Part shown: piece after piece, positions 55,721 through 62,966 of the stretch
How the letters are laid out: each line of letters begins with the position of its first letter
How positions within the stretch are numbered: position 1 is the stretch's first letter
Assembly (NCBI GenBank): GCA_024413465.1
Contig: JAKSVU010000001.1
Span: 85,949-149,948, forward strand
Source of the DNA: Alphaproteobacteria bacterium
GTDB taxonomy: Bacteria > Pseudomonadota > Alphaproteobacteria > CAAGCB01 > CAG-977
Direction: 5' to 3'
Length of the DNA: 64,000 nt
Position numbers and translations under genes: made by a program
The notes under the pieces: model-generated
Seen by the model: the letters and a program-made list of their open reading frames with translations, nothing else
Database searches by the model: none
Told to the model about the DNA's origin: nothing

Positions 55721-55785
55721 GCAGGGAACTTATGTCCTGCAAATCCTATTGACCACCTTTAGGGTGGTCATAGTTGTTTATAGGA
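55721..55785 (+). promoter_or_regulatory. Structured mRNA leader that can mask the DUF3800 Shine-Dalgarno
   Basis: Hairpin 1: GCAGG (55721-55725) with CCTGC (55736-55740). Hairpin 2: TGACCACC (55750-55757) with GGTGGTCA (55763-55770), loop TTTAG. An outer stem TCCTAT (55744-55749) with ATAGGA (55780-55785) encloses hairpin 2 and pairs the AGGA ribosome-binding site that lies 6 bases before the ATG at 55792. A six-codon reading frame (55732-55752) runs through the left arms. Confidence 0.55.
55732..55752 (+). CDS. Candidate leader peptide MSCKSY upstream of the DUF3800 gene
   Basis: ATG-TCC-TGC-AAA-TCC-TAT-TGA with GCAGGG five bases before the ATG. Its codons 5 and 6 are the bases that can pair with the Shine-Dalgarno of the next gene, so a translating or stalled ribosome would unmask that site. 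Too short to judge by coding statistics; the call rests on geometry. Confidence 0.35.
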   Translation: MSCKSY

Positions 55786-55791
55786 ACTTTC

Positions 55792-56643
55792 ATGGTAAAA
55801 CTTTGTTACATTGATGAATCTGGTGATTTAGGACCTATTCCTTTGATAAATAATGTATCTGAAAATTATCAACCTGTTTTAATTATAGGAGGGATATTCA
55901 TTGATTCTGATGTGTTACCAGATTTAACTCACGATTTTATTGGTTTAAAACACAGATTTTATCCTGGTTTAAATTACCCAACAGACAAATTTTTAGATCG
56001 TATTATTCCTGAAATTAAAGGTGCAGATTTACGTAGAAATGCCATGCGGGGAAGTCATAAGATTAAACGTCATGCTATTGGTTTTTTGGATAAAATTATT
56101 GACTTGTTTTTTACGTATCATATCAAATTAGTTAGCAGGATTTGGATAAAAATTCCGGGAGAATATTTTGATGGCAAGGCTGTTTACACATCATCAATTC
56201 AAAGTATTTTTACATATTTTGATCATTTTTCTTACTCGAATAACGATAAAGGTGTTTGTATAGCTGACAGTCGAGACTATTTAAAAAATATAAATGTCTC
56301 ACATTCTGTTTTTACGCAAAAATTTCGAATTATGCATCCATTATATAAAAATATTATTGAAATGCCATGTTTTGGACATAGTAACAATTCATCAGGATTG
56401 CAGCTATGTGATATTCTTTGTTCTGCTTTTCTATTTCCGATAGCTAGTTATGTTTATTGTTCTGATTTTATAGACAATGTTCATGTAAATTCAGCAGCTT
56501 TGTCTTTAAGAGATAGATACGGTTCAAAATTACGAGATCTTCAATACCGTTTTATTAATCAAAAAGGTCTTAATTCTGGTGGAATTGTTGTATCAGATCC
56601 ATTTAATAAAAAAAATGCAATTTCAATATTTAAACAGGTATAA
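55792..56643 (+). CDS. DUF3800 domain protein
   Basis: 283 residues. The N-terminal KLCYIDESGDLGP (Asp8, Glu9, Ser10, Gly11, Asp12) and the C-terminal SGLQLCDILCSAFLF are the two conserved acidic blocks of the DUF3800 family, which has a presumed RNase H-like fold; the biochemical role is unknown. Many members accompany mobile or defence loci, but no such gene is adjacent here. Start at 55792 begins immediately before the conserved strand and has AGGA at ideal spacing; an in-frame ATG at 55774 lacks this. It stands alone between a structured leader and a bidirectional terminator. Confidence 0.85.
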   Translation: MVKLCYIDESGDLGPIPLINNVSENYQPVLIIGGIFIDSDVLPDLTHDFIGLKHRFYPGLNYPTDKFLDRIIPEIKGADLRRNAMRGSHKIKRHAIGFLDKIIDLFFTYHIKLVSRIWIKIPGEYFDGKAVYTSSIQSIFTYFDHFSYSNNDKGVCIADSRDYLKNINVSHSVFTQKFRIMHPLYKNIIEMPCFGHSNNSSGLQLCDILCSAFLFPIASYVYCSDFIDNVHVNSAALSLRDRYGSKLRDLQYRFINQKGLNSGGIVVSDPFNKKNAISIFKQV

Positions 56644-56672
56644 AAAAAGCTTCTTTTCAGAAGCTTTTTTTT
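56643..56672. terminator. Bidirectional terminator between DUF3800 and rpsI
   Basis: A 12-bp stem AAAAAAGCTTCT (56643-56654) with AGAAGCTTTTTT (56659-56670), loop TTTC, and T-runs on both strands. It serves the plus-strand DUF3800 gene and the minus-strand rplM-rpsI operon. Confidence 0.9.
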
Positions 56673-56673
56673 A

Positions 56674-57138
56674 TTAACGTTTACTGAATTGGTAGCTACG
56701 ACGAGCTTTCGCTTTACCATATTTTTTACGTTCAACAACACGAGGATCGCGTGTCAAGAAACCTGCGTGTTTTAAAGCTGAATGTAAATCAGGTTCATAA
56801 TTATCCAAGCAACGACTAATTCCATGACGAATTGCACCAGCTTGACCTGACAATCCACCCCCAGAAACTGTAATCATAGCATCAAATTGATTTTCACGAT
56901 TTGTTACTACAAATGGCTGATTAATCAACATTCTTAAAACAGGGCGTGAAAAATACGCAGATTGGTCTTTTCCATTGATAATAATTTTACCAGATCCAGC
57001 TTTCAACCATACACGTGCAGACGCGTCTTTACGACGGCCTGTAGCATATGCACGACCTAATTTATCACGTTGTGGTTCGCGAACAACAATTGCTTTTTCA
57101 GCAACTGAATCTAAATTCTTTAATTCTTCAAAAGCCAT
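56674..57138 (-). CDS. rpsI: 30S ribosomal protein S9
   Basis: Component of the small-subunit head; its C-terminal tail reaches the P-site tRNA. 154 residues with an N-terminal extension of about 25 residues, then [37 protein letters not shown] and the invariant basic tail [18 protein letters not shown] strong AGAGGGGG ribosome-binding site. Two bases after rplM, as in nearly all bacteria. Confidence 0.97.
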   Translation of the reverse strand: MAFEELKNLDSVAEKAIVVREPQRDKLGRAYATGRRKDASARVWLKAGSGKIIINGKDQSAYFSRPVLRMLINQPFVVTNRENQFDAMITVSGGGLSGQAGAIRHGISRCLDNYEPDLHSALKHAGFLTRDPRVVERKKYGKAKARRSYQFSKR

Positions 57139-57140
57139 AA

Positions 57141-57602
57141 TTACCCCCTCTTATTCTTAGGATTTAAAGATGCTAAATCTAATACTTGTGGATTTTGAGC
57201 TGCATGTGGATGATCTTTGCCGGCATAAACACGTAAATTCGTCATCTGCTTACGACCTAATGAATTTCTGGTAATCATACGTTCTACAGCCTTAATGATA
57301 ACACGTTCTGGGTGTTCACCAGCAATAACTTTTCCAGCTGTTACGCCTTTAATACCGCCAGGATGACCAGTATGACGATAATAGACTTTATCTTCTAACT
57401 TTTTGCCTGTTAAAGCAACTTTTTCAGCATTAACAACAACAACGTAATCCCCACAGTCGATGTGTGGTGTATAACATGTTTTATGTTTGCCTCTTAAAAT
57501 TTTTGAAACTATACTTGCCAAACGTCCCAAAACGATATCTTCAGCATCAATCAAATACCATTTTTTTTGAACATCAGCAGGTTTTACTGATAATGTTTGC
57601 AT
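57141..57602 (-). CDS. rplM: 50S ribosomal protein L13
   Basis: Early-assembly protein of the large subunit. 153 residues with [50 protein letters not shown] and [20 protein letters not shown] precedes the ATG. First gene of the rplM-rpsI operon; the 246-base gap upstream is shared with the divergent gene at 57849. A TTGACA-like box is on the minus strand (57662-57667) but has no matching -10 at good spacing. Confidence 0.97.
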   Translation of the reverse strand: MQTLSVKPADVQKKWYLIDAEDIVLGRLASIVSKILRGKHKTCYTPHIDCGDYVVVVNAEKVALTGKKLEDKVYYRHTGHPGGIKGVTAGKVIAGEHPERVIIKAVERMITRNSLGRKQMTNLRVYAGKDHPHAAQNPQVLDLASLNPKNKRG

Positions 57603-57714
57603 AAGTTTAATCCTTAATATTTAAGTTAACAATGTCTTGAAGATATATTTTTATTTTATTTTGTCAACAAAAAACAATACATCTTTATTATTACAAATCA
57701 ATATGTTATAAAAT

Positions 57715-57730
57715 AGGTATTATAATACCT
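57715..57730. promoter_or_regulatory. 16-bp perfect palindrome containing TATAAT
   Basis: AGGTATTATAATACCT is its own reverse complement and holds TATAAT (57721-57726), which could be a -10 box for the gene at 57849 or, on the other strand, for rplM. No convincing -35 accompanies it. The string TATAATACCT recurs at the putative DUF3800 promoter (55697-55706). Confidence 0.4.
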
Positions 57731-57848
57731 TTCCTACACACTTTGGAATTTGTGGATTTTCAGTAATAAAAAAAATAATGATATATGTTGATTGATGGCC
57801 AAAATTAAATTATACATTTGACATTAGATAAATCATTTAGAGGTTATT

Positions 57849-59123
57849 ATGTCTGAAAATATTTTTGCAGAAAATTCTTCATTTTCATTAGCAAATGATA
57901 TTCAATTCAATACAAAAATTCCGTTTAAATTAGGCGAAAATGGAAAAATAGTTGAGTTTAATTCGTTTTATGAAGCTGGTAAATTTGGATACGAAGAAGA
58001 ACAACATTGGATCAATTTAATTGGAAAAGATTCCTCAGATATTCCCTTTGTTGATAAGATTATTTCTGCTCAATTAACAACGCCTCGTGACATAGCATCA
58101 ACAGCTCAAGCTGTTTTAAATAAGGAAATTTCTGTTCCAGAAGGATTTTCTATAATCAAAAGAAAAATGAATAACTATCTATGTTATAAGTGTATTTACA
58201 GTACAGGAAATATTGGTTGTTTAGCAAAAACAATGTACCATTATGAACCAATGTTATTGGGTCTATTAGCTGGTGCATTAGGAGCAGTTTCTTTAGATGA
58301 AGTTTCTTACAAAGAACCTGCTGATAATGAAGGATTCTCATTCGGATATGCAATGACAATGCAATATTGCACAAATATTCGACCAGAAATGCTAGATCAT
58401 CAAGTAAATGAATCTTACAGAAAAATTACTCAAATTATCAGCCGCGTCGAAATTGCTACACAAAAAATTGATGATATTGAGAATGACAACCTTTCTTTAA
58501 GACACTCAATAGATGAGGCAAATTCCCAAATACAGACTTATCGTAATGATGTTGAAAAATATATTCAACAACTTGTCATGGATGTAAAACAAACTACAGA
58601 TAGAGCTGTTAGTGAAACATGGGAACAATTAAATTCAATTCAAAGTAATCATGAACAACAATTAGCCACTTTACGTCAGAGTGTTTCTAGTAGAATTCGT
58701 TATGGAACAGCTTTAGACTATTGGAATAACCAACTTTCTCAAAATCAAAAACAATCAAATCAAATGACTATTTGGTACATTTTGTCTGGATTATTTGCTG
58801 CTTTATTGATGGGATTAATGGGAATTTTAGCCAAAAAATATATGTCAGGAACATTTTCTCAAATTTTAGCAATGCTTCTTCCATTTCTCTCATCTGGTGG
58901 TTTATTTTATATGCTTTTACAAACTAAAAATTCTTATGAAAAAAATAAAATATTTGCAAAAGAAAAAGTTGATTTACTTGAGACTTTAGCTTCTTTAGAA
59001 ACAGAAGAATCTATAAATTCTTCCGAAAGTAGAACTGTTTTACAAGGTATTTTTAAAACCACTTTTACATCCAATGCAGAGCACCAAGAACAAGTTAATC
59101 AAAACAAAGAAATTCAAAGTTAA
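57849..59123 (+). CDS. Hypothetical membrane protein with long coiled coil
   Basis: Not recognised. 424 residues, no signal peptide. The N-terminal 190 residues look globular, with clustered cysteines in YLCYKCIYSTGNIGCLAK and a Gly/Ala/Leu-rich segment LLGLLAGALGAVSLDEV. Residues about 195-300 form a coiled coil (RVEIATQKIDDIENDNLSLR, then a Gln-rich part). Two membrane helices lie at about 307-327 and 335-357, followed by a charged cytoplasmic tail. GAGG precedes the ATG. Monocistronic, flanked by a palindromic site upstream and T-rich sequence downstream. It could tether a soluble head to the inner membrane; partner unknown. Confidence 0.75.
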   Translation: MSENIFAENSSFSLANDIQFNTKIPFKLGENGKIVEFNSFYEAGKFGYEEEQHWINLIGKDSSDIPFVDKIISAQLTTPRDIASTAQAVLNKEISVPEGFSIIKRKMNNYLCYKCIYSTGNIGCLAKTMYHYEPMLLGLLAGALGAVSLDEVSYKEPADNEGFSFGYAMTMQYCTNIRPEMLDHQVNESYRKITQIISRVEIATQKIDDIENDNLSLRHSIDEANSQIQTYRNDVEKYIQQLVMDVKQTTDRAVSETWEQLNSIQSNHEQQLATLRQSVSSRIRYGTALDYWNNQLSQNQKQSNQMTIWYILSGLFAALLMGLMGILAKKYMSGTFSQILAMLLPFLSSGGLFYMLLQTKNSYEKNKIFAKEKVDLLETLASLETEESINSSESRTVLQGIFKTTFTSNAEHQEQVNQNKEIQS

Positions 59124-59226
59124 TTTTATTTTTGTCTATTTTTTTTATTTTTTTCGAAAATTTTTCTAGTTTTTTTTTTCTAAATAGCATATTATCAAAG
59201 TAGCTTTAATTATTAGGGGATTTACC

Positions 59227-61863
59227 ATGGCTGTTTTAAACGAATATGAATTACATTTACTCGCTGTAATGGCAGGCATTGATGAACATGCAACAATTGA
59301 AAACAAACAATCATTGTTAGTAGCTTTAGATGTACTTCAGCCTCAAGGAAATAAGACTGATCAAGAATATGCTGCAGAAATTAGCAAAACGTTAAATAAC
59401 GCTTTGGATGAACAGTATGCAAATCCACTGCCTTCTGTTTGCGTTTTACGTAAAGATCGTGAAAGAAAAGTTGAATTTGTTGTTCCTGTTGGTCATGAAA
59501 ATGAAAGTTTAGATTGGAATGTGAATCAGGAAAAGGGCGCAAAAATAAATGGTCAGGTAAAAATTGCAGATACAAGCATTTGTCTTGGTGTTGACGGACA
59601 ACCTATGCGCCGAGAAATAAACGGAGTCACATATGAGCGCCGTTCGTTTGATTTAAATGCTGATATGGACATTGGTTACCATCAATTAGAAGTTGAAATT
59701 CCTGGACAACCTAAGGCGTCGACTCAATTGATTCATGCTCCTACAAAATGTTATGACCCTATTGATATTAAAAACGGTGGAAAAGCTTGGGGGGTTCCTG
59801 TTCAATTATACGAACAACGTTCTGATGAAAATCAGGGAATCGGTGACTTCTCTGATTTAGCAGAAATTGCTGATACTGTTGGTAAGTGTGGAGCTGGTAT
59901 CCTAGGAGTAAACCCATTACACGCTATGTTTCCAAATGCAGCTGAAGAGGCTTCTCCATATGCTCCAGCAAGTAGAACGTATTTTAATCATGTCTATTTG
60001 GATGTAACTGCTGTTCCTGAATTCGAAGAAAGTAAAGAAGCTACTGCATTGTATGATTCAGAAGAATACACAGCTAAACGTAGAAAAGCTCAAGATACTT
60101 CTGATGTAGATTATACTGCAGCTTTTGAATTGAAAACACCTATCCTTGAAAAATGTTATGATCAATTTGTAAAAAATGGTTCCGCCGATCGAAAAGCTAG
60201 ATTCGAAGAATTTAAAGCTAATGGTGGAGATAGATTGAAAGATTTTGCATTATTTCAAACATTATGCGAGCATTTTGCAAATGAGGAACCAAAATTAACC
60301 GATTGGAGAGATTGGCCACCAGAATTTCAAGATTCCAAAACACCTGCAGTGAAAGAATTTGCTGAAAAAAATAAAGATAGAATCGGGTTTTATACATATT
60401 TGCAATTTGAAACATTAAACCAGATGGAAAATGTTCAAAAGGTTTGTAAAGACAGTGGTATGAAAGTTGGTTTATATACGGACATTGCTGTAGGATCTGC
60501 TCCCTTTGGTTTTGAAGGTTGGGGATGTAAAGATTTGTATATGAAAGCATCCGCGGGTGCACCTGCAGACGTATTGAGTCCAAATGGTCAGAATTGGGAT
60601 GTAATGGGCTTTAAACCAAAAGCTTTAAAGGAAACAGCTTACCAACCATTTATTGAAATGTTACGCAATAATATGAAGACGGCTGGTTGTACACGTCTTG
60701 ATCACGTTTTGCAATTAGCTCGTTTATATATGATTCCTCAAGGTAAGTCAGCAAAAGAAGGTGCTTTTGTTTATTATCCAGTTGATGATCTAATGGCTGT
60801 TGCTGCATTAGAGTCTCACAGAAATAAATGTATGTTGATTGGTGAAGATTTAGGACAATTACCTCCAGGTTTCCAGGATAAGTTGATGGATCATGGAATT
60901 CTGTCCTATCGTGTATTACCCTTTGAGCGTGAATGGGGATATCAAAATGGTGGAAATAATAATGCTTTCCGTCACCCTGAAGAATATCCTTTGTATTCAA
61001 CTGCAGCTCCCTCTACGCATGATACTCCATCTTTAGCAAGTCAATGGACGGCACGTGATGTACATTTGAAAGATTATTTAGGTTATTACGAAAGTTCTCA
61101 ACAACGTGATTTGGAGTTTCGTCAATATGAATCTCAACGTTGTGCTTTAAACTGGGCTTTATATGAGAAAGGTTGCTGGGATCGGGTTGGTGCTCAACCT
61201 GTTTCTGATCCTGCCCATGATACTCGTTCTTGTCCTGAGAAGTATGAACAAGCTGTTGCAGATTACTTGGGACAATCACGTTCTGCTATGTTGTTATTCC
61301 CATTCTCTGATATGTTTAGAACAAACTATATGGGAAATATTCCGGGGACACGTCAACGGTCTGAATCTCAGGTTGGAGGTAAGGATACAAAGATATTTGA
61401 ACCTGGCGGAGCTAGCCGTATTCCATGGAAGAACTGGCGTCCAAAGATGCACGTTAAAGTAAATGAAATAAAAGAGATTCCTGTTTTCAAGGATATTGCA
61501 AATATTTTAAACTCTTATCGTACTGCTGGAAATGAAAATTCAAAAGAAAAAGTTTCTCAAGTATCTGATTTTAAACGTCCAGGTAGAACTGAAGAAAAAC
61601 AACGTGATCCAAAACGTGTTGTTAAGTTGTATGAATCTTTAGCTCAATCAGGTTTCTTTAAAGAACATGCTTACGATATTATTGCTGCCAAATTTTCTGA
61701 AAAAAGAAAGCAACGTGATATTCAGAAGACGGAAGATTTTAAAAAGAATTATGAAGAGCGTCGTAAAGCAATTGAAGCTAAAAAGCAACAATATAATCAG
61801 GGTAAACCTGTTAATAATGTTGCTCGAGCAAGATTTAATTGCCAACGAAAACACTGTAGATAG
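59227..61863 (+). CDS. Second 4-alpha-glucanotransferase-like protein (GH77) with C-terminal extension
   Basis: 878 residues, a divergent paralogue of the MalQ encoded at 15871-18018. The N-terminal beta domains, GGKAWGVPVQLYEQRSDENQ and the catalytic set are kept: TRLDHVLQLARLYMIP (nucleophile Asp near 491), LIGEDLGQLPPGF (Glu near 539) and STHDTPSLASQW (Asp near 598). The family segment that is VQLEDVL in the other copy is LFPFSDMF here, and the end differs: after NIPGT (near 702) come an insertion and about 110 extra residues rich in Lys, Arg and Glu, ending RARFNCQRKHCR. AGGGGA precedes the ATG; long T-tracts lie upstream. Probably still a glucanotransferase, but with altered acceptor binding and a tail of unknown use. 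Confidence 0.85.
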   Translation: MAVLNEYELHLLAVMAGIDEHATIENKQSLLVALDVLQPQGNKTDQEYAAEISKTLNNALDEQYANPLPSVCVLRKDRERKVEFVVPVGHENESLDWNVNQEKGAKINGQVKIADTSICLGVDGQPMRREINGVTYERRSFDLNADMDIGYHQLEVEIPGQPKASTQLIHAPTKCYDPIDIKNGGKAWGVPVQLYEQRSDENQGIGDFSDLAEIADTVGKCGAGILGVNPLHAMFPNAAEEASPYAPASRTYFNHVYLDVTAVPEFEESKEATALYDSEEYTAKRRKAQDTSDVDYTAAFELKTPILEKCYDQFVKNGSADRKARFEEFKANGGDRLKDFALFQTLCEHFANEEPKLTDWRDWPPEFQDSKTPAVKEFAEKNKDRIGFYTYLQFETLNQMENVQKVCKDSGMKVGLYTDIAVGSAPFGFEGWGCKDLYMKASAGAPADVLSPNGQNWDVMGFKPKALKETAYQPFIEMLRNNMKTAGCTRLDHVLQLARLYMIPQGKSAKEGAFVYYPVDDLMAVAALESHRNKCMLIGEDLGQLPPGFQDKLMDHGILSYRVLPFEREWGYQNGGNNNAFRHPEEYPLYSTAAPSTHDTPSLASQWTARDVHLKDYLGYYESSQQRDLEFRQYESQRCALNWALYEKGCWDRVGAQPVSDPAHDTRSCPEKYEQAVADYLGQSRSAMLLFPFSDMFRTNYMGNIPGTRQRSESQVGGKDTKIFEPGGASRIPWKNWRPKMHVKVNEIKEIPVFKDIANILNSYRTAGNENSKEKVSQVSDFKRPGRTEEKQRDPKRVVKLYESLAQSGFFKEHAYDIIAAKFSEKRKQRDIQKTEDFKKNYEERRKAIEAKKQQYNQGKPVNNVARARFNCQRKHCR

Positions 61864-61865
61864 TC

Positions 61866-61894
61866 AAAAAAATCCCCTTACAGGGGATTTTTTT
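61866..61894 (+). terminator. Rho-independent terminator of the second malQ-like gene
   Basis: A 13-bp stem (61866-61878 with 61882-61894), TAC loop, and a T-run as part of the right arm. It begins two bases after the stop codon. Confidence 0.9.
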
Positions 61895-61915
61895 ATTAGA
61901 GTAAGATACAAAAAA

Positions 61916-62566
61916 ATGCTTTATTATTTTTTATCACAAATTGTAGGGAAAAAAACATTTAAAGATACTTTACCAAACGATGTAAAAGATAAAAGTTTTA
62001 AGAAAAACATTCGTAATATTTTAAATACTACCCTCTTAAGCAATCATCTTTTGAAAAAAAAAGAATTTGTAAACATAGCTGGACTTCCTGCTTCAGGGAA
62101 ATCATTTTGGGCAAAAAAATTTTTAGAAAAAAATCCAGAATATGTTTATATAAGTTTTGACTTAATTATGGAAAAATTTCCAGAATATCAAAATGATTTT
62201 AAATTAAATCCTAAATTAGCTTTTAATAGATGGGAACTACCTGCTCGATATTTAGGCTATTATCTTTTATTCAAAGCTATTTATTTAGGATATCCTGTTT
62301 TATTTGAACATTCTAACTCAAACATAAATCATATAGATTTGTACAAATCTATAAAGTCCTTTTATTACAATATGTCAATTTTTTTTATAAATGCTACTCC
62401 TGACATAGTTATATCTCGATTAAATACTAGAAAACGTTTTTTCCCAAAAGAGAGAATTCTAGAAAGATGGGACTTGATAAAAAGAATAAATCCCCTATTA
62501 GAAAAAACAGTTCATCATTTTTATAATATTGAAGCCTGGATAAATGATTCTAATGAATATAAATAA
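61916..62566 (+). CDS. P-loop kinase-like protein (zeta-toxin/AAA_33 type)
   Basis: 216 residues. Walker A is IAGLPASGKSFWAKKF (near residues 62-77), followed by YISFDLIMEKFPEY with a possible catalytic Asp, an LFEHSNSN segment in the Walker B area, and an Arg-rich lid NTRKRFFPKERILERWDLI. This is the layout of small nucleotide/phosphoryl kinases of the zeta-toxin-related P-loop group. No antitoxin-like gene is adjacent. Start at 61916, after the upstream terminator; the longer in-frame reading runs into the second malQ gene and is rejected. No clear ribosome-binding site or promoter, so expression may rely on read-through. Substrate unknown. Confidence 0.75.
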   Translation: MLYYFLSQIVGKKTFKDTLPNDVKDKSFKKNIRNILNTTLLSNHLLKKKEFVNIAGLPASGKSFWAKKFLEKNPEYVYISFDLIMEKFPEYQNDFKLNPKLAFNRWELPARYLGYYLLFKAIYLGYPVLFEHSNSNINHIDLYKSIKSFYYNMSIFFINATPDIVISRLNTRKRFFPKERILERWDLIKRINPLLEKTVHHFYNIEAWINDSNEYK

Positions 62567-62606
62567 AAAACTTGAAATTATAATAAAAACAAGGTAGTAA
62601 AATAGA

Positions 62607-62624
62607 TACAGTTTATTTACTGTA
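62607..62624. promoter_or_regulatory. Inverted repeat upstream of the cysteine-rich gene
   Basis: TACAGT (62607-62612), 6 bases, ACTGTA (62619-62624), directly before the AAAAGGAGA ribosome-binding site. It could be a repressor operator or a small hairpin in the leader. Confidence 0.4.
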
Positions 62625-62640
62625 AAAAGGAGAAAAAATT

Positions 62641-62931
62641 ATGACAGATGAACAAATTCGTGAAGCTGCTTACTATAACTGGTTAAATAAAGGATGTCCA
62701 GAAAATGCTGATATCGAATGCTGGTTAGAAGCAGAAAGTGTTTGCCCGTGCTGTGGTAAAAAAGAATGTGAATGTGGTCCTGATTGTGAATGTCGCAAAG
62801 AAGGTCCATGCAGTTGTGAGTGTGAAGAAAAAAAAGCAACCAAAAAAAAGGTTTGCAAAAAAACAACAGAAACTGTTGAAAAAAAAGAAAAAAAGACCAC
62901 AACAAAAACAGCTAAAAAAACAGCAAAATAA
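62641..62931 (+). CDS. Small DUF2934-like, cysteine-rich, lysine-tailed protein
   Basis: 96 residues in three parts. Residues 4-32 (EQIREAAYYNWLNKG...IECWLEAE) match the DUF2934 pattern of a short helical domain. Residues 35-61 hold ten cysteines in CxC, CC and CxxxCxC arrangements (CPCCGKKECECGPDCECR), as in metallothioneins, so it probably binds Zn, Cu or Cd. Residues 64-96 are almost only Lys, Thr and Ala, like histone-H1-like or AlgP tails that bind nucleic acid. A strong AAAAGGAGA site precedes the ATG and a good terminator follows, so it is a real and probably well-expressed monocistronic gene. Thirteen of 96 residues are Cys. Function not established. Confidence 0.85.
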   Translation: MTDEQIREAAYYNWLNKGCPENADIECWLEAESVCPCCGKKECECGPDCECRKEGPCSCECEEKKATKKKVCKKTTETVEKKEKKTTTKTAKKTAK

Positions 62932-62934
62932 TAA

Positions 62935-62966
62935 AAAAAACGGCTTAAAATTTAAGCCGTTTTTTT
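62935..62966. terminator. Bidirectional terminator between the cysteine-rich gene and rimO
   Basis: An A-tract, CGGCTTAA (62941-62948) pairing with TTAAGCCG (62952-62959), then a T-tract; the symmetry gives T-runs on both strands. It ends the plus-strand gene and the minus-strand rimO. Confidence 0.88.

Noticed and set aside
53433-56643. Defence island formed by the HExxH pair and DUF3800
   Set aside because: No nuclease, helicase, restriction or phage gene adjoins them, and the orientations and separate promoters do not show a joint operon.
57662-57667. TTGACA on the minus strand as the rplM promoter
   Set aside because: No acceptable -10 box lies about 17 bases downstream; left as a note only.
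60218-61279. Three minus-strand frames inside the second malQ-like gene
   Set aside because: Antisense to conserved GH77 motifs; His/Gln/Leu-rich shadows of a gene with strong codon bias.
61667-61915. Upstream extension of the P-loop kinase reading frame
   Set aside because: It would overlap the second malQ-like gene and its terminator out of frame. The kinase-like sequence begins only after the ATG at 61916.
61916-62931. Zeta-type toxin-antitoxin pair
   Set aside because: The neighbour at 62641 is a cysteine-rich protein with its own promoter region and ribosome-binding site; it does not resemble an epsilon antitoxin.
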